Assembly: GCA_001598975.1 (NCBI GenBank) | Contig: BBXU01002592.1 | Span: forward strand, 1-17,063 | Direction: 5' to 3' | From: Parachlorella kessleri | Taxonomy: Eukaryota > Chlorophyta > Trebouxiophyceae > Chlorellales > Chlorellaceae | DNA: 17,063 bases | Part shown: piece after piece, positions 1 to 8,033 of the stretch | Numbering within the stretch: the first letter of the stretch is position 1 | Layout of the letters: each line of letters begins with the position of its first letter | Notes under the pieces: generated by a model | What the model was told of the DNA's origin: nothing | Databases searched by the model: none | The model's input: the letters and a program-made list of their open reading frames with translations, nothing else | Program-made: the position numbers and the translations under genes

Positions 1-274
1 TCCCTGCGAGGGAAAAGGCTAGGCGTTGCCAATTTGGGCCTCGCTTGCAGCAGCGGGTAAGTAGCGAGAGGGGGTCGTGCTTGGATGAAGTGGGGCCATG
101 GGAATGCATCAGCTGTCATCTCTAAGCTGTGGCTGAGTGCAGGAGCGGGAGGAGTCTGGCCTCAGCGAGTGGGACCGGTTTGCGCGCACTGAGTATGTAC
201 GGCTGGCGGTGGAGGAAGATGGGGATGACTCGCCACACGGCTCCTGGACGCAGGCTGTGGAGGCAGCACTCTAG
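1..274 (+). CDS. 3' end of an unidentified gene (last two exons)
   Basis: The model joins an exon at 1-56, cut by the window edge, to a terminal exon at 143-274 across an 86-base intron with donor CGG|gtaagt and acceptor gtgcag|GAG. Read in the third frame from base 1, the first piece is open and ends in phase 0. The second piece continues in phase 0 and stops at TAG (272-274). The joined C terminus is strongly charged; it runs through LQQR and EREESGLSEWDRFARTEYVR, then an acidic EEDGDD stretch, and ends in AVEAAL. The charged, helix-prone composition looks like genuine protein rather than chance translation. I do not recognise the family, and no domain can be named from 62 residues. The gene converges on the DNAJ-TPR gene, with about 1.1 kb between the two stop codons. 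The alternative is that 1-56 is intronic or untranslated and only 143-274 is coding. Confidence 0.55.
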
Positions 275-1407
275 CATCCCCCTTGCCTTCTTGAGGGCTT
301 GGTGGTGGTGAGGAAGGTGGGCCACTTTTCACATGGGCTCCTGGGCAAGGCAGCATGTTGCGCAGACAGCCTGCCTGCACCATTCTTATCTTGAGCGTCT
401 GGAGGTGGGAAAGTGTGTTGTCCCTATGCTTTGTGTAGAAGATGCGAATGCGGCACTGAAACTTAACAGTTTTTGCAGTGCTCATCGTAACATCGCCTTG
501 CTTCTATAAGCCGTAGAGTATGCCGGAGTCCGTCTGTGTGAACGTCCTTTGCCTGGCAGCCAGCACTCTGGGTGGTATGGGTGCATGGCACTGCTGCACC
601 GCTGAGCAGTTGCGGCAGCTGCGCTCTGACAACCTTAGGGTGTCGTTAGGGTGTCGCCTGCCGGCTGTGGAAGCCCTCATTGTGATTGAAGGAAAGGGGG
701 TGGGTAGAGTGTGGACAGAGGTGTACCAAGTGTCCTTGCTGGAGCCCTTAGCAGGGTCCAGTGTCTGCGAACAACTTTACGATCTAGTTTGCGACAGCGC
801 ATGTTCTGTACAATGTCTTGCCGGGCATTTCATTGAGTGAGAATAGTGCCAGAGGAGAGAAAGTACTTCTGTGGTCATTGCATGAGTGTTGGAGGGGTGG
901 ACAGTGTCAGGTCGCCCTGTTGCAGGCTAGGACGCTTCTTACCGCTTGTGCGCTAAGTTTGCTCATCCTGGATAGTTTTGACATGCAGCTGTTTTTAATG
1001 CCTGCTTGACTGAAAAATCTTGCCATTCATGCCAAATCGCCCATCGTATCTTGCATATCATCATTGTGAGTGTCTCTGGCATTCCCAACTTGCAGTATTG
1101 ATATATGATTTTCCGTTGTAGGGGTAAGAGCTCCAGTTTGGCAGAATTAGCTCAAGTAAAACAGATGTCATCAGACGGGGAGGAAAGGGGCTCCAACCGG
1201 GGTGGGTGGCAGCAAGACGCCCATCTGACCATGCTGCCTCCCCAAAGCCTATTTTTTGCGTCGGCAGCGGGGGTTGTGACCGTTGGGTTCATACGGCCCT
1301 TGGAATCCCAATGAAGGACACGAGACCAGAGATAAGTGCATGCACCACCGCATTCAGACGAAAAACAACATGATTGAAACATAGAAACTGCCTGCGATGC
1401 TGCACTG
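275..1407. other. Convergent intergenic interval / 3' untranslated regions
   Basis: This interval lies between the stop of the partial + strand gene and the stop of the - strand DNAJ-TPR gene, so it should hold both 3' untranslated regions. I find no convincing exon, RNA gene or mobile element. The longest open frame, at 520-840 on +, is rich in Cys and Leu, has no recognisable motif and is not supported by splice sites. No TGTAA (the usual chlorophyte poly(A) signal) is present on + after 274, and none on - below 1408. A perfect 11-base tandem duplication, ttagggtgtcg twice, lies at 635-656. Confidence 0.6.
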
Positions 1408-4400
1408 TCAGCCCCAGCCATACCCAGAAAAGCCCCTGCTGCCATTGCCCTGCTGACGCTGCTGTGCCGCCCTGCGCACCCGGTCAGCAAAGCTGCCCCC
1501 CGGGCTGTAGCCGCCGCCAGAGGCACCACTGCGCTGGCCCGGCCCATAGTGCCTCTCGCCATAATAGCCAAAGCCGCCAAAGTAGGGGTCTCCGTAACTG
1601 CTGGAGCTGCTGCCATACCGCTCATCCATCCTTAGTTCGAAGTCCAAGTCCTCGCGCTTCGACTTGTCCTGTAGCACTTCATGCGCTTCGCCTGCAGGAA
1701 GACCAGTTGATGACGCCAACAACAGTGGATTCCTGAACGCATCTAGCACCAGCCGCAGCAGCATATGGAGGGCATGGTGGCCACAGTCAGCCCAGAAAGC
1801 AGAGCCCCCCTAACAGAGCTGTGCACAAGCTCTGCTATGCATGTACCCAAATCCTCACACTCACTTCAATTGATGATAGCCCCGGTTTGAATATGGTCCC
1901 TTAAAGCTCTCAGAAAATTGTACCGATCCCTGAGCCCTTGAACTACACCGACTGGCCGCCCAGCAACCTCACTCACCTAAGCACTGGAAGAGCCACTTTG
2001 CATCCTCCTGCAGCCGGCCCTGTGCCGCCTCTGCCGGCAACACAATTGCCCCCACCTCCGTCAGCTGCGCGGTGTAGCGGCAATGTGACACCACCTTGTC
2101 GGGGTGCAGGTGCAGCGCCAGACGCTTGTAGGCCTTGCGAACCTGCAGTGCGCAACTCAGACACGCTGCGTTGCTCTGCATTACCAGGATATCATGCTTC
2201 GAACCTGGGCATGGCATCATAAAGGTAGCCCAGCTGCTAAGGCTTTGCCAGCACACCAGCATAGCCAGCACCTTTACCAGGGCAGTACACACAAGCATCT
2301 GCTAAAATATCCCAGCAAAACAGTTTAACCCTAGCGATGGATACCCTGGCCTTTCTCAGAGCTCGCGTACACTATAAGGAGGAAGTTTGCAAGACCAGAG
2401 CAACTCCCTCCAACAGCCACAGCCTGGTAGCCCCAGCCACATAACTGCTACGCCTTAACACTCACGTCTTCAACCGTGCAGTCCCTCTCTATTCCCAGGA
2501 GCTTGTAGTGGTCAGGCTGGGGCTGACCGCCACCCCCCGGCGATTTCCGCTGCGCCGCAGCGCGCGCCTCACGCAAGCGTGTCTCGTAGTCGCGTCGGTC
2601 GGCGGATGCCAGGCCAGGGGTGTGCAGGGCTGCCTCCAGAGAGCGCACTGCCGCGCTATGCAGCCGTAAGGTTGAGAGCAGCGCCGCCAAGCGCGAGTGT
2701 GCCTGCATTATGATAGGTGAGGAAAGCTGGCATTGGCTAGCCTGCCTTGATCGCCGGCACCGTGACTGTGAAGCCAGCTAGTCATCACTACATGTTGGTT
2801 TACCCTTGCAAGCCCGTACGGGGGGGCAGGAGCCTCAGCCCGACCTATACATGCATGCGGCCAGCCTGGGCTCAGCCCTCACACACGGTCCACATTGCTA
2901 CACCACGCAGCTCTGCTGGAGATGCCCAGCAGCTCACCTTGGCGTAAGCAGGAGCAAGTGCCTTGGAGCGGCAACAGTCCGCCACAGCTTGCGCAAGCTG
3001 CTGCAAGCCCTGGTGCGCCGCAGCGCGATTACTATACAAGATGGCGGCAAATGCAGCCGACAGACCTGGCGCTGCAAGGCAAAAGCAATCAGCAAAGGAC
3101 CATCGTAACGCAAGTAAATCGAAAATCGTTTAAGAACCTTCCACTCCTGGGGTGCTTACCAAGCCAAAGCCAATGAACCGAATGGCTAAGCACTAGCACA
3201 ACGCACAACAAAGATGGTCCTCAGGTGCCGTGTTGGAAGTGAGGAGGACATCCACTCTCACAAGGCTCATTTGGCATGCATTGCACATAGCTACCGCCAC
3301 TCATCACTCACTTGCTAGGGCCTCTGAGTACTTCTGCACCGCTTCGGTGAACTTCCGCTGCTTCATGAGCTCGTTACCCTGCTGCCGTAGCTTCTGTGCA
3401 GCCTCGGCAGATGCAATTGCCTCTTGAACCTGGGACACGCACAGACGCCATAGGGATAGCTGCTCAACCCCGACCACAAGGGTAACGTATGCCCAGCCAC
3501 AACTATACAGTTAAATTAAACAGCCCCTATGACTGCTGCAAGTCACCATTAGCTGTCCAAGTTCTGAAGCAGGCCTGCAGCCACCTGCGCTGAACCACCG
3601 AAGCAACAAAGCGACCGCCAACAGCCATGCAAGGGAAAGGGCTAGACATTTGCAATCCAATTTCCTCACTTGATGTGTGCTGGGCAGTGGGACCACCGCC
3701 TCCAGCAGGCCAGGTGGGCCTGTCTCCTGCTTGCTGCCCAAATCGGCAGCATCCTGGCTGGAGGAGACAGCTTGCTTGGTGTGCTGCGCCAGCCCCTGAA
3801 GAAGAGATAGCTCTTTAGCATGCTCGCCCTCATGGAAGGCGCACTGGGCTTCCAACCAATACTGCCAGGGTTGCTTGGCGGTAGGCACCTTTGCCTCGTC
3901 GAAGTGGACATGGGCCTCAGTGGATGCCTTCGCTTCAGTATACCTGGACATAAATAGGACTACCGATGATAAGGGACAGTATCGACACATCAAAGCCATC
4001 CCTGCACAAACTATGCAAACAAAACGTTGATGGCAGTCATTCCAGCACATGCTGGCATTGTTGTGGCATCCACCCACTGCAACCGACCTAGTCCACCAAG
4101 CCAGATCACAGCACACCCCTTCATTGCCAATACAAAGCGTAGCGCTATTACTTGCCCCACAACTCACCTGCCCAAGCGCAAGAGGGCCTGCGCCCTGGCA
4201 GCCTGCAAGTATTCAGCATGAGGCACATGCGCCCGTAGCTTCTCCAGCTCAGCCAGGCCACCCTCCATGGCACGCTGCCCCGCAGCCTGCCTGCGACTGC
4301 TGACAGCATCAGGGCGCCCCCTGCCTGCCGGAACAGGGTGGCCTAGGAGATCAAGGACTTTGAAGACTTGATCTCGGTATGCCATCACTTCCTTCCGCTT

Positions 4401-7400
4401 GCTGTCAATCTCTGCCAGCACGATTGCATTACCTGCAGCGAGCGCGGCAGATGGGAATGATGATCCGCACAGGAAGAGCACCTGCACCCACTCCGGATAC
4501 CCACCCAATACCTGCCAGGACCACCATAAATAACATAACACTAGCTTCCCACCGTCCATGCAATGATGTCATACCCGAGCATGCAGGTGCTACCCGAGCA
4601 TAGTTGACACGGGGCGTCACCGTGGGGCAAGGGCATGGGGCACAGACACCTCAAGCTGGCTGACTCACCCCATCAGAGGGCTACCAACGAAAGATATGCC
4701 CTCCTCTGGCTTAGAAACATACCCGCAGCCTGCTGCATGCTATCCAGGTGACGCTCAGCTGTAGCGAAGTCGCCCAAGCGGTAATAGCAAGTCGCGATGC
4801 GTAGTCCGCAGCGGGTGAACTTGGGGTCACACTGCAGAGGGAGGTCTACAGATGGTCGAGTGAACTTGGGTTTGCTAGTTATGTCTGAAAAGTACCATGG
4901 ACGACCAGCTACAAAGTTGGCAGGGCCCACGCAATTTGTTTGCAATTTTCCCAGCAGCGCCTTGCACGACAGATCAGTGGCTTGCACTACTCAACTAACC
5001 TTAAGCCCCGACTGGCAATCCTGAAGGGCTTGCCAGGGCTTTCCCAATGACAGCAGTGCCGCGGCCCGGTTGGAATAAAGTGGGGCAAGCAACGGGTGCA
5101 AGTTGGGGCATGGCCAAAGCGCCTTCATGGCCTGCAGCACAGCATGGCCACAGCAGAAGGGGCACCTGGGCACAAGGAGAGGGTGCAAGCCAGCGTCTCA
5201 CCGGGCACACAGCTCGTTGACCCCTAACAGTTTTCACAAGCAGTTTCGGCTGTGTGCTGTCCCCGTTAAGCTTGGCTAATGGCCATACTCGTCAGAAAGT
5301 CAAGTTCCAGGGTGGCATGTCATACTTCCTCAAGGGCACATCTATACATTAACCAGGGCACTGCACTATGGCAGTCTAGGCACACCTTGGTGTAGTGTTC
5401 CAGAGCCTCCTCATACTTGGAGTTCTTGAAGGCCTCATTACCCTGGATGCGGAATGTCTCGCAGAACGCCGAAGCAGACATCTCCTTCTGTAGGGCCTCC
5501 TTAGACTGCTGCTTTTTCTCCTCATCACTGTACTTCCCAGGCTGGGCTGCAGTCCCTGCGTCAGCTGGTAATCATACACGTTGGTTGTAGCCGAGGATCT
5601 GTGCAGCAGGCATTTTCCAAAATTACCAGCTTAGGGCTTAGCCCTGTGCTTTTTGTAGAAGATGCTGACAAGCTGCACGACAGAGTGCACGGATCCGTGG
5701 TGCATAACAATACTCACCAGTGCCTGTCCTTGGACCCTGGGATGCGGGAGAGGAAGAGGCCCCCTTCCGAAGTACCCTCCTAGCTGCCAAGCCCCCAGAG
5801 CTGGTAAATGGCTGCGGTGCGACGTGCTGCTGCTGGCCACCTCCAGAGTTGTCTGGCGCAGCCGTCCTTTGACCGCTCCGACCGCTCCCAAAGATGAACG
5901 ACGCTGGGCCTCCCTCGCTTGAGCCAGCCGACTGAGTGCCGAAGGCAAAGGCAGGTGCTTGGCCTGCAGCCGTTGGCGCCCTGCCTTCCACAGCCATGCC
6001 CACTACAAAGCTAAAGGCCGTCGGAGGCTGGGGTCTAGGACCTGCCTGTGCCTCGGTTGCGCCACGGTCAACAGGGTGCTGAACCTCCTGGGGCTGCTGC
6101 TTGCGGGCAGCAGCAAGGGGCGGCGGCTCCTGGGGCTGCTGCTCCTCCTGGTGCTGCTGCCCTTGCTGCTCCTGGGACTGCTTCTGTCGCAACAGCGCAA
6201 AACCGCTCCCCAGGTCTGATTGGCTTGCTGGGTTAGCCGTACTAGGGCCTGAGCTGAAGTGGAAGCTAGGCTGGGATGCTGAAGGTGCATTTGCGTTTGG
6301 CAGCTGTGACCCACCAGACAGGGGCTGCGCAGCTGAGGGCCGAGCAGGGAGGAACGAAACAGGAGCAGGATTGGCATCCGCCGCTGTATGTGGAGGAACT
6401 GCAGGCTGGGCTGCACCCGATGCCAATGGCTTGCTGGAGGCTGCAAAGATGCCCCCTGCCTTCTGTGCCCCAATGCTTCTGGCGGCCTGGCTTTTGCGGA
6501 CAGAGCTAGCTGCTTTACCTTGCCGCTGCACCGGGCTGTTGGCTGCTCCAGCTGCAAATACAAACCCGGTGGGCACAGCTGGTGCCTCAGGTGGCACAGT
6601 TTGCTGGCCATCAGGGCCCGCCGTGTCACCACTCGGGTGAGGCTGTTGCTGCTGTTGATGAGCATTGCTCGCCACCTGCAAGTGCTCTAACTGGCTTGCT
6701 AGGCTAGCAGCAACAGCCTCGCTACGAGCCTGCTCCGCTGTCGGTGCCACATGTACCTCCTGGAAGCGGCTGGCCAGCTCAGCTGCAGCTTCCTCCATCC
6801 CAACCGCTGGCACCTGCTGCACGCCTGCTGGGTTGCTATGACCAGCAAGTGGTTGTGGCTGTGCCTGTGCCGGCCGTTGAGCAGGGCTGGGCACAGGTTG
6901 CTTGGTGCCCTGCTGCGAGTGTGCGAAGTTGAGGCGGCTCTGAAGCTCATGTGGCAGGTTCTCTAGTCCGCTCAGGTGCAGCCTTGTATTGAGCTCAACA
7001 GCAACATGGTCAGCTTCTGCCACGCTGCCACCGGCCCTGTGGGCAGGCTGAGGCTGCTGAGGCCTTGGCTGCGCAGGCTCAGGCGTGTCCGCATCCTGGT
7101 TGTCCATAGGAGACCACTGCATGGGAGAACCCTCAAGTGGGCTGGGCCACGTGTCTGCGGGGGTACGCCCCTTGATGGCTGACTTCCTCTTTGTGCTCCT
7201 CGCAGCCTTCTGCCCTCCAACTGCGGCGCCTGCAAGTAAACCTCGCAGCTAGGTGTGAATATGCAGCGTGGCATGCTTGTAAGATACACAAGGAGACGCG
7301 CCTGGTGTGGCAAAGACGAAGGCGGGCTCCTGGGCTGCCTGCTCAGGACTGCCTTGACTGCCCCTGGGTGTGCGCCTGGCGTGCAGCACCCTGCTTCTGG

Positions 7401-7485
7401 GGGTGTGCGCTGCTGAGAAGGCTCTCCCTTCCTCCGTAGCCCTTGGGACCGCCAGGAAACTGGCTCTTGCACGCGTGTCCGCCAT
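1408..7485 (-). CDS. TPR- and J-domain co-chaperone with FxF/FxFG-motif N terminus (plant TPR15/TPR16-like, DNAJC7-related)
   Basis: Twelve exons in transcript order: 7485-7302, 7229-5718, 5555-5386, 5131-5000, 4831-4723, 4432-4168, 3943-3670, 3429-3312, 3065-2938, 2702-2466, 2142-1977, 1691-1408. All phases agree and give 1192 residues. The start has good context (AAGGATGGCG) and a TATA box 80 bases upstream. Residues 1-565 are Gln/Pro/Ala-rich with six FxF or FxFG motifs (56-62, 283-289, 383-389, 466-472, 488-494, 506-512) and a basic KRK patch near 80. TPR block 1 spans about 599-700 and block 2 about 892-1017; both contain YSNRAA. The J domain spans about 1028-1112, with DHYKLLGI and HPD at 1056-1058. 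The tail is Gly/Tyr/Ser-rich. Such proteins stimulate Hsp70 ATPase through HPD and bind the C-terminal EEVD of Hsp70/Hsp90 through the TPRs. From memory, plant relatives share the FxFG-like N terminus and an SPMD motif (here at 101-104). The location is inferred to be cytosolic or nuclear. The exact donor of intron 1 is uncertain. Confidence 0.9.
2008..2094 (-). other. Exitron-like in-frame segment inside the J domain
   Basis: Directly after the HPDK codons, the coding exon 1977-2142 reads gtggtg. Eighty-seven bases later it reads ggctgcag, followed by codons for EDAKWLF. The segment therefore has intron-like ends, is open, and is 29 codons long, so both retention and removal keep the frame. 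Retention gives a J domain with a long linker between HPD and helix III, which I recall from plant members of this family; removal gives a much shorter linker. I treat it as coding. Confidence 0.45.
7230..7301 (-). other. Intron 1 of the DNAJ-TPR gene, donor ambiguous (GC-AG or GT-AG)
   Basis: The upstream exon carries an FVFATPG motif and the next exon is in frame from the acceptor ttgcag|GC at 7230. Two donors keep the frame. One is CCAG|GCGCGT, giving a 72-base GC-AG intron and the smooth join FVFATPGAAVGGQK. The other is CCTT|GTGTAT at 7289, giving a 60-base GT-AG intron and four extra residues. The GC donor has the better exon-side match (CAG); the GT donor has the canonical dinucleotide. 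I prefer the GC version slightly. Confidence 0.5.
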
Positions 7486-7564
7486 CCTTGGTAAAGACGC
7501 AGGCAGTTGCTGACACCAAGAGACTGGGGCATGGAAGACACGAAGATATAGACTTAGACTTATA

Positions 7565-7574
7565 CTATATATAG
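7565..7574 (-). promoter_or_regulatory. TATA box of the DNAJ-TPR gene
   Basis: The sequence ctatatatag reads the same on both strands. It lies 80 bases upstream of the co-chaperone start codon at 7485, which leaves room for a transcription start about 30 bases downstream and a short leader. It is about 460 bases from the transporter ATG, so it more likely serves the - strand gene. Confidence 0.5.
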
Positions 7575-7705
7575 CAAGCCATCAGACGTTCCCAGCTAGT
7601 TTTCCAATGTGTTCTGAGAGAGCCCGCAGGACTGATTTTCAAGTCTGACAATAGGTTGGTATATGCGCGTTTCAAAAGAAATCTTTGTTACTATTGAGTT
7701 GCTCG

Positions 7706-7712
7706 CCAATCA
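7706..7712 (+). promoter_or_regulatory. CCAAT box (CCAATCA)
   Basis: A CCAATCA motif, in the context cgccaatcagc, lies in the short divergent intergenic region about 130 bases beyond the TATA box. CCAAT elements are common in bidirectional promoters and act in either orientation. The assignment rests only on the motif and its position. Confidence 0.3.
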
Positions 7713-8033
7713 GCTTGCTGGAGGAGTACCCCTGATTTAACAGGAAACCCCTGCACAGCGCACCGCGGTACACCGGCGCCTGCAGGAGTGAGACAGGCAT
7801 TGCCAATATATGACTGCATGCTGCTACATGCAAGAGCTAGCATTGCTGTCTGACTTTCTGGGCAGCGTTGACAGCCGAGTAGACCCCTGGAGTTGCGCCA
7901 TGACGTATCACCAGGCTGTGGCCTGAAGTTTGAAGGCTGCGATCTTGGCAGCCCTTGAGTTAATACCAGCCTTGGCAGCGAGTTGGCCTAAGCTGGCCCA
8001 GCGGCGTCCTGCAGCTGCCTCCCCAGCGGCGCC

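Larger units (their letters stand above)
7486..8033. promoter_or_regulatory. Divergent promoter region between co-chaperone and transporter genes
   Basis: The two ATG codons (7485 on -, 8034 on +) are 548 bases apart and face away from each other, so both promoters and both 5' untranslated regions must fit here unless a gene has an untranslated upstream exon. The stretch contains a TATA box at 7565-7574 and a CCAAT motif at 7706-7712, and is visibly richer in A/T around 7540-7720 than the flanking coding DNA. I see no coding exon in it. Confidence 0.6.

Noticed and set aside
420..455. Similarity between tttgtgtagaagatgc (near 430) and tttttgtagaagatgc (near 5650)
   Set aside because: The match is under 20 bases and imperfect, with no shared flanks, so it is not evidence of a dispersed element.
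635..656. Two TTAGGG units suggesting telomeric repeat
   Set aside because: They belong to an 11-base duplication (ttagggtgtcg), not to a TTAGGG or TTTAGGG array.
2190..2215. GGTTCGAAGC on the minus strand, like a tRNA T-loop
   Set aside because: The flanking bases do not pair as a T-stem and no acceptor stem, D-arm or anticodon arm could be fitted; it lies in an intron.
3511..3669. Hydrophobic run (LALSLAWLLAVALLLRW) continuing the co-chaperone TPR frame
   Set aside because: It lies beyond the donor CAA|gtgagg at 3670-3664. Splicing there joins in phase to the next TPR exon, so the run is intron read-through and not a membrane helix.
5633..5645. Mini-palindrome agggcttagccct in an intron of the co-chaperone gene
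   Set aside because: Six-base arms with a one-base centre cannot form a stable hairpin and are expected by chance in this length of DNA.
5959..6640. Plus-strand frames with Leu/Cys-rich stretches that look like membrane segments
   Set aside because: They are antisense to the Gln-rich exon 2 of the co-chaperone (CAG read backwards gives CTG, Leu). The minus-strand exon is fixed by splice phase on both sides.
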